A stretch of 64,000 nt of DNA from Acanthopleura granulata (taxonomy: Eukaryota > Mollusca > Polyplacophora > Chitonida > Chitonidae): assembly GCA_016165875.1 (NCBI GenBank), contig JABBOT010000014.1:6880901-6944900 (forward strand). The letters run 5' to 3'. The position numbers and the translations under genes were made by a program. Below are positions 32,411-44,299 of the stretch, in pieces. The first letter of the stretch is position 1, and every line of letters begins with the position of its first letter. The notes beneath the pieces are model-generated. The model did no database searches and was not told where the DNA came from. It was given only the letters and a program-made list of their open reading frames with translations.

Positions 32411-33350
32411 TCATGATGTGCTGTGATCCATGTGCATTGTACTATATAAACTGATGAAGATGGTGGTTGAGTTACTACCATCTAAGTGTACATGAAGCCA
32501 TCATGAAATATTCACAATACTAGACTAGAAAATTCAACTTGGCGAAATAGAATTTGTGGAATAGAACACCCGAAAACAGTGCAATGATATGTCACTTGTA
32601 GTGATTGAGTATCTCATGGATGGGCTTTAATTTGAGTAAATCATTTTCAAGATGAAATCAAATTACTTGACGTAGTTCAAATGGAAGTCCAGACCAGTGG
32701 AACACGTGCCACCACATGTTCAGCAGTAATAATGTTGATGGACTCGCAGATGCAGTTGAATGCTCTCTGCATCAGGTCTACAATGTAAGTGTCATGTATT
32801 TAGCACGTAATATGTGATAGCATTATTAATGTGGACATTTCCAGATTCAGTGCAGCATTGTTGAATTTAGGGTCACTGTTTCACACAACCCACAAAAGGG
32901 CTGATATTTGTACATGTAGAAGATTTGATGTGTACAAAGGCCATTTGTGTATTGATGTTATAAAGTGAACATACTAGTATGGGTAGGGGCTCTTCGCGAT
33001 CAGACCTTTCAGAAAACATTGCAGTACTGAACTTGACATGTAGTCAGTGTTACATTTTCTAATTTTTGCTCACTTCACTGAAATTATTGCATAAAATAAT
33101 TAGTAGTTACAGGTATGAGTAATGGCATTTAAGTTTCATGTGATAACTTAGCTCCAGAACAAAATTAAATGTTTCACTACATTTATGTACATGTACATAC
33201 AATAAGCTTGCCGCAAAAAAGAAAAGCTGCAAACAAATTTTGCACCTTTCAGAGGTTTTCTTTCCTTGAAATAGAAATTTAGTGAGAGGCTGTATTAATA
33301 AAAGAAACATTAGTTAGTAATTGTGCAACCCCCTGAAAGCTTGTCTTGAT

Positions 33351-33604
33351 TAGGCCATCATTAAAAGCTGTTTGTTGCAGGAAACCCGACCGACCCTCCT
33401 CAAAAGGGCTTACTGTGAAGTTTTTGTTGGGCTTTAGATGGAATTTCTCTTTTTATTTTCCTCTCCCTGTTAATTTCTTTACAACCCTTATCTTCTTTGT
33501 TTGCAAGAATAAAAAAAAAATATTTCCCTGACGACTCACAGACCCTATTTTTTGTGATAGGGATGTGTTACCAGCAACAGAGAAATTTTTTAAGAATGGC
33601 CTTA
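33351..33604. mobile_element. MITE family A copy, both ends intact
   Basis: Left taggccatcattaaaagc and right ttttaagaatggcctta form imperfect terminal inverted repeats; both outer edges read TA or TTA. No coding capacity, 254 bp. Confidence 0.65.
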
Positions 33605-34689
33605 CAGTGTTCAAATTAAATGATATCAGATGGATGAATCATTATACATGTGTGTGTACTCTTGGTATCATATTGCATAAGCCAGATCGTGTCCAGTATA
33701 AATTGTTTTCTACATGAAAGTAGGGCAAATTCACCTAAATCTACTGATACAGAATGTGAATGACCATTTTCATGGTGTCATATGCTGAACACGTCCTGTA
33801 TAACAGCAGATATTGCCTTTCACAACCCAAGGAAGTATCAGTGCTATTTTGCTGAAAACTGATAGCTTGTTGAGACCTTGAACATAATATCTGTGTTGTC
33901 AGATTTTCAGGAAAATTTCTGAATTGCTCACCAGACCAAACTGCATGTAGGTCAAAGGAATATGAAAGTATTCATGTGAACAACCATGCAAATCTGATAA
34001 ATTTCCATTGAACACAACATCCCTACTGTTACCCCACAATGTTTGTACTGTAAACAGAATGATCCCCACATGAAGCAATGGACGATTGTAGCTAATAACG
34101 AAGAATCCCCATAAGGACGACTGGACAAGTTGACCTTAGGCTATAAATATGGCATATTATTAATAAAAGCATTTTTCTGCCAACCGGTTCTGAATAGTAA
34201 CACAAACTGCTTGGGCACAGTTAGTAGTCTTCTGAGTGTCTGGGCTGTTGTTTTAAAATAACCACCATAGACTTGTATAATTAGACCAGATTATATAAGT
34301 AGGTTCAAAATAGTAACATGTCCTTGTGTGTGATAAAAATGTTAAATTCTGCTCAAAATAAGCAGTTATTAAAAATAAGCATGTAGATGCGAGTACATCA
34401 TAAGGATTTCTTTTTTTAGTAGGTTCAGAATGCTAGAACATTTCACCAGCTAACATCGAATTCTGATGTACACATGTACTTTGGCATAAAGTAATCGAAT
34501 TGAGTCCCAAAGGAGATGTCAAATTAGGCAATTCTTTTTTAGCGGGGTTCCAAGTATAGCAACTCATCATTGTCTAAAATAATAAATGTCAAATTTTGAT
34601 TGAAATCTGTGTACTTTGACACTGTTAATGAATACTTTACATGTAGTTATTGAAACTAACCATGTATGGACGGTTCTGTTACTGTATCT

Positions 34690-34823
34690 CCCAGTAACCT
34701 GCGGATGGTCGTGGGTTTCCACTGGGCTCTGCCCAATTTCCTCCCACGACAATGCTGGCCACAGTCGTATAAGCGAAATATTCTTGAGTAGGCGTAAAAC
34801 ACCAATCAAATAAATAAATACAT
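34690..34823 (+). mobile_element. SINE, 5'-truncated
   Basis: Body from ccagtaacctgcggatggtc through ttcttgagtaggcgtaaaac to caaataaataaata. The tRNA head is missing. Confidence 0.88.
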
Positions 34824-36045
34824 TTTGAATTTGTTCCATTTGTCCATGCATTGTTCATGGTTGGACAAGTGTGCACACTGCAACCACATGATCAAAAATA
34901 TTGCCACGGAAACGTGCCATTAGACTGACATATAGCAGAAATAGATGTGCAAATACACACCTGTATATGTATCAAGTTATTAGAAAGCCATGACATTTTA
35001 TCTTGACATTTTGTCGTGGCATTTGGACATCATGACCATGTGTAAAAGTACTTTGTGCAGTGGCCGCACTGTACAATATTCCACAGTGTAAAAGGTACTA
35101 TGATGGGTTACCTACTTCTTCAGTGTAGACATTTATCCGTATTACCATTTTCTAAGAAACGGCTGCATTTATCTGGAGTATTTTGGTCAGCTTTTGTATA
35201 GTATGAAATATGAGCAGAATTTGTGCGATAAGCTTAGCTTTAAAACGAAAAATAGAAGAAACAGGCATTATTAAAGCTTTGTAGAACTCTCCCTGAATTG
35301 CTCGCTATTCAAGGGGTAATTTTGAGGTGTTTTTCTAGGAAGCGAACGATGAAATCTCTTGCGGCCTCCCATTATGGTGATTTTCAAGGACATGTTATCT
35401 GTTAAAGTACAAGAAGCTCAGCTCCATGTATGATTTCTCCCCAAGGCATTTTGCAAAAGCCAATGAATACCATTTCAGATACTTGCTGCACATATGCATC
35501 ATGGCTGGTTTGTCCAGGAAGTCTTTCAGAAATAGCAGTGCCCCTACTATACATGACCTTGAGAACTTGCCAGTTTGTTGTTTGGCTTGTTTTTTATCTT
35601 AATTGGGCAATGGTGGGGAAATATTCTTGTGATGTGTAATGATATCTGAACTCAGCACACTCAGTGTCCCAGAATAAAGCATTTCTTGCTGTCAACATAC
35701 ACGCACACAAACACAGATATATGATGCCAATAATTTACGGTCCATATAACCTATAACCTGAAAGTTAGCTATACATACAACCTAAAATTAATAAATTCGA
35801 AACTGCTGTGTCAATATTAAAATAAACCTCACTTTGATTGAGGGTAATATTTCCTTCCACTCCATATTGTCTGAATTTAACACCTTTTTTTTTTCCTATC
35901 CCCTCTCGTCTTGAAAAAAATCAATTGTTGATGTTACAATTCCTGTTATTATTTATCATTCATTGTGCTTGTAAGTGTATGCATATTAGTAATTAGTGTT
36001 CATGGTACCTACATGTATCCTTTAGACTGTCCAAAGTAAGTGCAA

Positions 36046-36150
36046 GGGACCGTTTTGCAAATAGGGTGTAAGTTATGTCGCACTAGACCCGAGATATGTC
36101 CTCGTGTTAGTTAATAAATTTGACGAAACTCTCTCTTTGTAAAACGGGCC
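36046..36150. repeat. 105-bp fold-back, MITE-like
   Basis: Left gggaccgttttgcaaatagg and right tttgtaaaacgggcc are imperfect inverse copies. Confidence 0.5.
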
Positions 36151-36627
36151 TCGGAGCATTTAATACCAACGTGTGACACATATTCCAGCATACATGTACT
36201 TCCATTGCAGACTCTTCAGTTCCTCTCAGACAGGTGCAGTTCATCACTATCTGGCATGGACAGTTTATCCTCACCTCTTCTTACTGTCTCTAAAACTCAT
36301 TTAAATGTTTTGACTATAGCTTCTATTATAACTTGCCAAAAAGCTCATATATTTTCCATATTTGTGAAATTGTTGTATTAAAGCTATACATTGTGTAAGA
36401 ATATGTAGGTTTTAATTCCATTATCTACATGTGTATGTGTGTGTTTTATATGCATTGTATAGATGTGGTCTATGTAGAATGGAGATAAGCAGTGCATGAT
36501 CTTACATGCATATTTACCCCATGTAGAACTGAGCATAGTTGTGGATATTTATAAGTTTCATTATGCAGATCCTTTTTTTTTTTTCATGAATCAACCACTG
36601 TAAATTCAGACTTCCTGTGTAGGTTTC

Positions 36628-36654
36628 TATTATTATTATTATTATTATTATTAT
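36628..36654. repeat. ATT microsatellite
   Basis: About nine uninterrupted TAT/ATT triplets. Confidence 0.95.
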
Positions 36655-37319
36655 GTGACAAGCATGATGTTGTTGTTTTTTGTTTTTGTTTTTTTTTCAA
36701 CCTGGGGAATGCCATTTATAGCTTCTGAAATGTTGTGTACTAGAAAGCCGTTGTTATCTAGGACCAGGCTAATCATTAAGGCAAAATGTATCGAACGTTT
36801 AATGATGTCAAACCAGCAGTTTATTGATCATGTCCTAGGGTTTTATCCTCTGTTGAAGAAAGCCTAAGGTGGGCAGTCTTTTCTATTTTGCTCTCTGGCA
36901 TCTTTTGGTATTGATCTTTTGCATAAGTGTTGATCGCCAGTATGTTAATCTTAGCGAACTTTACGAAAACGCAAGCGCGTATATTATGAACACACCAAGC
37001 AGATATCTACTGTAGGGTCAGGCTCCGTTGTTGTTGTCGTCGTCATCGTCGTCGTTGTTGTGGTGCATACCTGTTGTGTCTGTCACTAGATATACATACA
37101 AGCGACGCGTCATGGACAGCTTCCAATACTGTAAACTTTTCATGTGGAAATATTTATCGTCACTGTAAGAAATCAGTTGGGAATATATAACAAATGTCGC
37201 AAATGTCAGACTTGGTTGTTATGGCGTTTTTAACTGTCTTTTCGTACGTTTTTGATCAGTGGAAACAGTCGTCTGAAGTCCCAGTCACACCTGCACTTCA
37301 ATACGGTTTGTTAAGATTG

Positions 37320-37418
37320 ATTGATTGATTGATTTATTTGATTGGTGTTTTACGCCGTACTCAAGAATATTTCACTTATATGATGGCGGCCAGTATTATA
37401 GTGGGAGGAAACCACGAC
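37320..37418 (-). mobile_element. SINE, truncated
   Basis: Reversed tail (gattggtgttttacgccgta) preceded by gattgattgattt, then body up to gtgggaggaaaccacgac; the rest is absent. Confidence 0.85.
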
Positions 37419-37976
37419 ATGAACCAGAAAACATCGCCGGCGGTCGCGTGCACACACAAAACCTGCTGTAATCAACTACCGATACATACATAATTCGAAC
37501 TAATGTTAGAGAGGTTGCTGTTTGACCCACGAGCTTCGTACGAGTCACCAAGAGACTTTAATTCCATGCAATCATAAGACTACTAAGGATTAAAAAGAAT
37601 GCTGCAAGAGTCGAAGGGTCAGTTTTACTGTGACTACAAACAATTACTTGGGTTTCAATCTCAAAAGATTTGTGAAACAGGCCCCAGGTGTGATTGGGCG
37701 TCAGGCATGGACGTAAGCAGCCTGACCCTTGAGCAATGCCTTTTATTTGCGGCCTAAGGTTATTTTGGGCCTAATTTATGAGATGGGAAACGGGTATATA
37801 CCCGAATTGCTGTTGCGCTCAAAAAAAAAAAAATACATTCCATTAGGTTTTAAGTTCGAATCCCACTGCTGCTGATGGTTCAGTTGGGGGTCTTATGTCA
37901 ATGCGGGTTTGTCAGAAATCAGGAGAAGTGTGGGTGGTTTCCATTCATACAAACCTGGGTCCGCCATTGCGTGACC

Positions 37977-38322
37977 CTGGTAGTTAAACGTTACCATGGC
38001 AGTTATACGTCACCTTGGCAGTTATACGTTACCCAGGCAGCTAAACCTTACCCTGGCAGTTATAGGTCACCCTGGCAGTTATACGTCACCATATCAGTTA
38101 AACATCACCCTGGCAGCTATACGTCACCCTAGCTGTTAGACGTCACCATAGCAGTTAGACGTCACCCTAGCAGTTATACGTCAGCCTAGCAGACGTCACC
38201 ATTGCAGTTAAACGTCACCCTGGCAGTTGTACGTAACCGTGGCAGTTAGACGACATCATGGCAGTTAGACGTCACCCTGGCAGTTAGACGTCACCCTGGC
38301 AGTTAGACGTCACCATGGCAGA
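37977..38322. repeat. 19-bp minisatellite, about 18 copies
   Basis: Unit ggcagttatacgtcaccct with point variants. Most units contain acgtca, the reverse of TGACGT. Period is constant at 19 bp except one short unit near 38190. Confidence 0.95.
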
Positions 38323-38437
38323 AAGTTACGACCATCACTCAGGCACAGTGGTCAACATGTTTGGTGATTCACTCGAAATAATGATGATGACCTCAAATTG
38401 AGCCCAGGTCATCAAAGAGATGGCATTCAATCGTGCA

Positions 38438-38646
38438 CGAAGCCCCTCTCCAATGCGGTCGCTGTGAATTCAAGCCCAGCTGATGCTGGCTTCCTCTCCG
38501 GCCGTACGTGGGAAGGTCTGCCGATGGTCGTGGGTTTCCCACGCGCTCCGCCCGGTTTCCTCCCATCATAAAGCTGATCGCCGTGGTATGAGTGAAATAT
38601 TCTTGAGTGCGGGGTGAAACATCAATCAAATAAATAAATCAATCAA
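38438..38646 (+). mobile_element. SINE, 5'-truncated, with target-site duplication
   Basis: Begins inside the head (cgaagcccctctccaatgcg), then body and tail to aaataaatcaatcaa. Flanked by a perfect 11-bp duplication tcaatcgtgca at 38427-38437 and 38647-38657, so it inserted already truncated. Confidence 0.92.
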
Positions 38647-39125
38647 TCAATCGTGCAAAAATTTATAGCCTTAGACACCTAAAATTAAGAGCATTTGTTG
38701 CATTTTATACACTTTTGTATTGTTTTATAGTGATATAAATGGAGTCTCGTAAATTTCACACCACTTAGTCATGTTGGATGACCTTATTATTCGCCGAGGT
38801 GTTCCTATATAAGACGTGACTTACACCAGATGTACAAACCGATCGACCGCTATAGATCTCAGGCTTAATAACGAATCTAGTCATGTTTAAGACGTTAACA
38901 TCCTTGGCTATACCTGGCTTGCTGCTCAACATGTAAGAGGAATAGATCCAGCACTGGTATGCCCGATGTCAGTATAATGTAAATGGTAGAGTGTCGTAGC
39001 GTTCTTGTGAGGCAACTACAGTATGTCGTCCTTGGGCCTGCTACAAGAAGACAACCGCCATGATATATGCTCCTTCCTCCTTGCACATGTATTTGAAAGT
39101 TCATTAATGGATTAGCGTGCAAAGG

Positions 39126-39212
39126 CCAGTTTCCTCTACCCATAATACCGGTCCCCATCGTATATAACTTAAAACGTTCGTGCAGTACGTAGTTGAACGT
39201 CAGTCAAAACTA
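39126..39212 (+). repeat. Diverged SINE body fragment
   Basis: ggccagtttcctctacccat and cggtccccatcgtatataac resemble the body and tail of the main SINE with many changes. Confidence 0.5.
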
Positions 39213-39622
39213 TGACCGGATTGCTCACCATGTGTGTATTAATGAATGTGTTAATCGATGTAGCACAGACTTTATGACCTTGAAAACCAGTATATGCATG
39301 GCTTTTTGTCAAGTGTGAAGTTTTTCATATAGTAATATCTCCGTGGTTCGTTAGATTTGGATTTATGTAACGCAAAAACACTCCAGCATGGACTGTAGAA
39401 CCAGAGCAGCCACAACAGTGTGATTGTTCGATCTGTTCGTGTAAACGCTTAAATAGTATATGTATAGCAACGCATATGCGCACTAGCACCGGATATATAA
39501 ACAGGTATATAGCTTTGACAGAGCTGATGATTGGTAAAAACGCACTGATGATGATTGCAGTATGGTAAACCTCCTTGAGTGGCCAAACGTTCTCGTGACA
39601 TCCGACTTGATAAACAGTAGAG

Positions 39623-39871
39623 GGCCTCCGTCGTTCAGTCGGTTAGCGCTCTAGCGTAGCGCAATGACCCAGAAAGCCTTGAACAAATGCGGTCGCTGTG
39701 AGTTCAAATCCAGCTCATGCTGGCTTCCTCTCCGGCCGTACGTGGGAAGGTCTGGTAGCAACCTGCGGATGGCCCTGCCTGGTTTCCTCCCACCATAGTG
39801 CTGGCCGCCGGTGGTATAAGTGAAATATTCTTGAGTATGGAGCAAAACACCAATCAAATAAATAAATAAAA
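39623..39871 (+). mobile_element. tRNA-derived SINE, near full length
   Basis: Head ggcctccgtcgttcagtcgg, B-box gagttcaaatcc, body with a short internal deletion near 39770 and tail caaataaataaataaa. No clear duplication. Confidence 0.92.
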
Positions 39872-40639
39872 TTCTAGACCAGGACTCCGGGACCCTTATT
39901 CCGGCAGCAGTATCCTGATTGATGCAGGCAAGCGAATTGGATTACCTGCTTGTTCAAATCCACACTCTGCAGACGCTTTGTCATTATATGTGGTCGCTGT
40001 ATATGCGTTGTACATATAATAAAACATTTGCCAAACGTGTAAGCAACTCAAGAAATAATGAAAGTTAATGTAAACAGTGAACACGTGGCATGTTTTACGT
40101 AATTTCTTCTGGAGCACTTAGCTATTGATAGCAACACCTGAAACACAGCTAGCAAAAACAATATACTCTTCGATAATTTTGAGAAACAGGACATAATATG
40201 CTCGTCCATAATAAACCTGGCCTTAAAAAACTTCCGTTATATCCATTATTTCAGGGATGACGGATTGCCTTTCCGGCAAAGGATTAATCGGCTCTTGGTA
40301 TTGTATAATTCCTTTCCGAGTAACGAATTAATCCGTTATTAATCAATAAATAATCTATGTATCTATGTTTGGGTTTATCGTCGTACTTAACAATTTTTCA
40401 TTCAAATGACGACGAGGAGTCCTTAGATTGTAGATATGCTGTGTCCCCTTGTGGCAGGGAGAGTCCATACCGCCAAAGTTCTGCCGCCACGGGAACATCA
40501 TGCCGAAGATACCACACATGACACCCCACCCATTCAAATTATACTCACACCGGTTCAACCAATCTTTTTTCTTAGCTCTAATCCCTCAGTGTTGAGCACC
40601 AAGCCAGGAAGCAGCAAGTACCATTAATAAAGTTTTTGA

Positions 40640-40730
40640 TATGACCTCACCCTGAATTGATCCCGGATCTCCCCACCTCGAGACGGATGCTCTAACCGCC
40701 AGACCAGCGGGTCACTCTCCGCTAAAAGCA
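40640..40730 (-). repeat. tRNA-like SINE head (minus strand)
   Basis: Minus strand reads ctggtctggcggttagagca (A-box-like) and then gagatccgggatcaattc. It differs from the main SINE head, and there is no complete tRNA acceptor stem. Confidence 0.45.
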
Positions 40731-41080
40731 TAATACGGGCTAAAACTCCATAGTTAAAGCCTACTGCTCATTTCATGACGATTTATAGTAAAACTGGTTT
40801 CTTTTTCGCATGTGTTACAAAGGGATAGTCCGAATCCTTATTCACTAGGAAAAGATAACCTATTTTGTTTGAAATAAAAAGTTGCTTTGTAGCAATCGAT
40901 CTTAATGGGAAATATTCTCAATGTGCGTTTTTCATTCAGATTATGTTAAAATAGGAGTTCCCATGATTGCCATCAAAGGCCTGTAATAACTGGAACCTGT
41001 TCGGGTAGCAAGTACAGGTATTCTAATTCCGCACCAGATGACAATGTCATTTAGACCCAAGAAACGTCGAGCTCATATTT

Positions 41081-41280
41081 TACTTATTTGTTTCTTTCAT
41101 TGGTGTTTTACGCCTTGCTGAAGAATATTTGACTTCTACGACTGCGGCTATCATTATGGCGGGAGGAAACCGGGCAGATTGCTGACAGACCTCCCCAAGT
41201 ATGACCGGAGTGGACCGCATTGGCAAAAGGCTCCTGCGTCGTTGCGTTGTGCTAGCGTGCTAATCCCTGGGCCACGGAGT
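41081..41280 (-). mobile_element. SINE, internally deleted
   Basis: Reversed tail tggtgttttacgccttgctg, then body, with part of the body missing after aaaccgggcag, to the head end taatccctgggccacggag. Confidence 0.88.
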
Positions 41281-41570
41281 CAGTCTTTACAGTCGCCTAT
41301 CAACATTCAGTCCGTGTACTTTAACGCATACCGGGAGACTTTTAATGGGGAACATTGTCTTCCTCAAGCTGTCCAAGCGGTGTTTTCATTTGACGCTCTT
41401 CTCTGCATCGAAGTTATACGATACATCAGAGAGCTCAGGCGTCAACTCGCCAGCAATACATGTTAACTCGACCAACCAGCCTTCTACAGAAAGAAACGGT
41501 AACTGACCGATAGACTTTACAGCGAACATGCATTGCCACACTGGTGTTCAGTATTGATACAGGTTTCTTC

Positions 41571-41807
41571 AGCGCAATGACCAAGAAGCCTTCCACAAAT
41601 CCGCGTCGCTGTGAGTTCAAGTCCAGCTCATGCTAGTTTCCTCTCCGGCCGTACGTGGGAAGGTCTGGTAGCAACCCGGGGATGGTCGTGGGTTTCCTCC
41701 GGGCCCTGTCCCGTTTCCTATCACCATAATGCTGGCCGCGGTCTTATAAGTGAAATATTCTTGAGTACGGCGTAAAACATCAATCAAGTAAATAAGTTAA
41801 TACATCT
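41571..41807 (+). mobile_element. SINE, lacking the first bases of the head
   Basis: Starts cagcgcaatgaccaagaagc; B-box gagttcaagtcc; body; tail ttcttgagtacggcgtaaaa and caagtaaataagttaata. Confidence 0.9.
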
Positions 41808-42434
41808 TTCTTAGCTGAATATCAAGTTTTATCATTACAAGTCTTGCACGGCCGTTCAGGGAAAAAATGTTTCTTTCGTCTCTCGTTTCCAAGTGTTTGG
41901 TCGACTATACATAAACACCCAAGCGTAGCACTCCTTTGCAGTTTCACTTTTTACTTTGATGCTAACTAGTTTCACCGTATTATGAAGGTTCGTCAGAGCT
42001 TGTCTGTTTGCCATATCGACAGGGTTAGCTTCGTCATGTTTTAGTCAAGGGATTTCTTATTCTAATGTCTCTACATGCGTGTATGTAGTGAGTCAAAGGT
42101 CTCAGCGGAACAGATCCATGACTTTCCGCCTTCCTCCAAGAGTCCATGGTAGGCTGAACTGAACACAAATCCCCACAGTGAAAATGTGCCTTTGGACGAC
42201 ACGTGAATAGGTCCAAACAGAATACGAAATTAGCTCGCTGGTAATATTTCCTGCCGCATCATTCGGACGCTACACGAACGGAAATCGCGTATTTACTTTC
42301 GTTTTCTCGTCTGGGGGCATCCATGTTGACTTTGATACACTGGTCTGCAAATATTGAAACAGTGCATGCGCCAGGACCGCTGAGTATTGATTAAACATTA
42401 GCTCTGTGCCATACGGGGTGAAGTCCACGCAAGA

Positions 42435-42558
42435 ATTAAGGATGCCCTGGAATTTAGCCCCGGGAGGATCATATATATATATATAGTGTCAAATTAATTA
42501 GAGGTGACAATCGCCGCCGAATGGTTCCCCCGGGGCTAAATTCCAGGGCATCCTTAAT
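42435..42558. mobile_element. Perfect 30-bp inverted repeat, MITE-like
   Basis: Arms 42435-42464 and 42529-42558 are exact inverse copies (starting attaaggatgccctggaatt). A 64-bp centre lies between them. (AT)n tracts sit just inside the left arm and just outside the right arm. Confidence 0.9.
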
Positions 42559-43163
42559 ATATATATATATATGGCTCTGGTCCAGGGAATCATCGAGGGA
42601 ATATTAGAGATATTTGGTAAAAGATTATTCCGTTACACTGTCAGAATGCAAAAATTAACAACCTGGAGTTTTGCTCTGAACATGCACATACATGTATATA
42701 TTCGTGAAACAGAATGCTTTTTTACAGTGTCAAACAATTACTGAAAGAATGTTCACTTCTACATAATTGGATATGACACGTCTCGGTGTGGAATCAGTTA
42801 ACTTCGCCCGCCGCCCAAGTTCTGTAGGGTGAGTGTGTGTAGTTGGTGGTGGTGGTGGGGGGGGACCCTATTATATTTCCATGTCAAAATTCAATGGCAT
42901 CCCTTCCAGTGGTTTTAATGAGCGTCTCTAAAAACAGAAATGTGGGTAAAAAGATCAAAAAGATCAAAAATAAACGCATAGAAAACTCATCTTGCAACAT
43001 GTAATGTTCTGACTTTCACATCAAATCGTATAGTAAACATTCTTTCAGCTTGCAGTTCACCTGCTACATAAAACAATATAAATTACGCAGGATGCTATGG
43101 AAAGTCGCTACTTTCCATTCCTCGTGGGGTAGTTGGGAAGGACAGGGCCTCTTGCTGTTGGTC

Positions 43164-43360
43164 TCATGCAATGATGGCACAACACGTCTCTGGAACTAAA
43201 CGACTGGTGATGATGCGAGCAATCCGGAAACCATACACTGAAAGTAATGTGTTCGGTGTTGCCCGGTAGCGCGGAGCTATGGCGACTTGAAGGCCAAGTA
43301 ATTCCCCTGGTCTTGATGCCCTTACCTTCACGATGGGTTGACCCATGACGTAAAGGTGTG
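43164..43360 (-). pseudogene. FGE/sulfatase-modifying-factor-like domain end (fragment)
   Basis: Minus-strand frame reads ...LLGLQVAIAPRYRATPNTLL then SVYGFRIARIITSR and a stop after CAIIA. The R-x3-TP-N/D-T...GFRxA pattern is the C-terminal signature of the FGE-sulfatase domain (SUMF family; copper-dependent formylglycine generation in the ER is known for true members). Only this last stretch is visible. The DNA just upstream on the minus strand shows a frame (43361-43597) I cannot assign. Could be the last exon of a real minus-strand gene or an isolated remnant. No RGGS motif was seen. Family assignment rests on one motif. Confidence 0.35.
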
Positions 43361-43633
43361 CTAGATCAACGACCGCTTATAGAGAAACAACCTTCGTGGC
43401 CTTCCTAAAGAATCTGTCCGGCAAGTTCTCTGTACAAAGTCTAACACGTCTCTGCAGTTTTTGGAACAGCTCTGGATCAACATGCATTTATGAAGTTGGT
43501 GTCGGATATGGTCTCTTTTCTTCCACCAAGTCGGCCGACAGTCTGTCACACTCACCAAGGTAAGGGTGAATCGGTGGTCCAGACTGTTTTTGGTCATTGG
43601 CAGCTTTCATCCAAACTCAAAATTTCATATCCT

Positions 43634-43750
43634 GGGGCCACTTACACGAAACGCAGTGAACGTTACGAGCACGTAACTACCATGGCGACCAGCCATGATA
43701 GTTACGAGTTCGTAACGTTAAAGATTCGAGGGCTTCGTTCAAGTGGGCCC
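43634..43750. mobile_element. Near-palindromic MITE
   Basis: Outer ends ggggccacttacacgaaacg and the inverse of cttcgttcaagtgggccc; inner arms 43659-43685 and 43693-43719 pair with 3 mismatches in 27 (aacgttacgag...ccatgg), leaving a 7-bp loop. The whole 117 bp folds on itself. Confidence 0.75.
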
Positions 43751-44044
43751 TGAAAACTACATTCACGTCGTGATCATGTCTTGGGTTGTACTTTGGCTAT
43801 ATTTCATGACAGACCACCCATGCATCATCTCACGTCCTGTTACATCAAAGTAATTCTCAATAAAGGCACTTCGTAGCAAATCGCTTTGACACCTTATAAC
43901 TCTTTTTGGCGTAATATCTCCGTGCCTAGTAGCTCATGTTCGTTGACACTGTAACAATTTGTACAAATAAATATTTAGGCTACTTCATACCGCATCGAAG
44001 TAAGTCTTGTTATAAAGTGTTTTACGGAGGATGGCCAATGTCCC

Positions 44045-44292
44045 TGGAAGCACGATGCACGTCGATCTTCACCTCGTGACACACATGTTCGTACTATACA
44101 CCACGATTTTCAAGTCGTGGCATATATGTTCGCACGATGCACCTCGAGGTTCACGTATTGACACACATGTGTGCACTATGCATCACGATCTTCACGTCGT
44201 GACACACTAGTTCGCACGGTGTACCTCGATCCTCACGTCGTGACTCACATGTTCGCACGAGACCCCACGATCTTCACGTCTTGACACCCTTA
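44045..44292. repeat. 41-bp minisatellite, about six copies
   Basis: catgttcgcac-type landmarks recur 41 bp apart (44085, 44126, 44167, 44208, 44249). Units contain cacgatcttcacgtcgtgac. CpG-rich. Confidence 0.88.
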
Positions 44293-44299
44293 GTCGTAT

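Larger units (their letters stand above)
32411..37310. other. Non-coding flank downstream of nostrin
   Basis: AT-rich, no supportable exon on either strand. Holds a MITE A copy (33351-33604), a truncated SINE (34690-34823), a fold-back (36046-36150), an ATT microsatellite (36628-36654) and a GTT/GTC-rich triplet tract (about 37028-37062). Confidence 0.5.
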
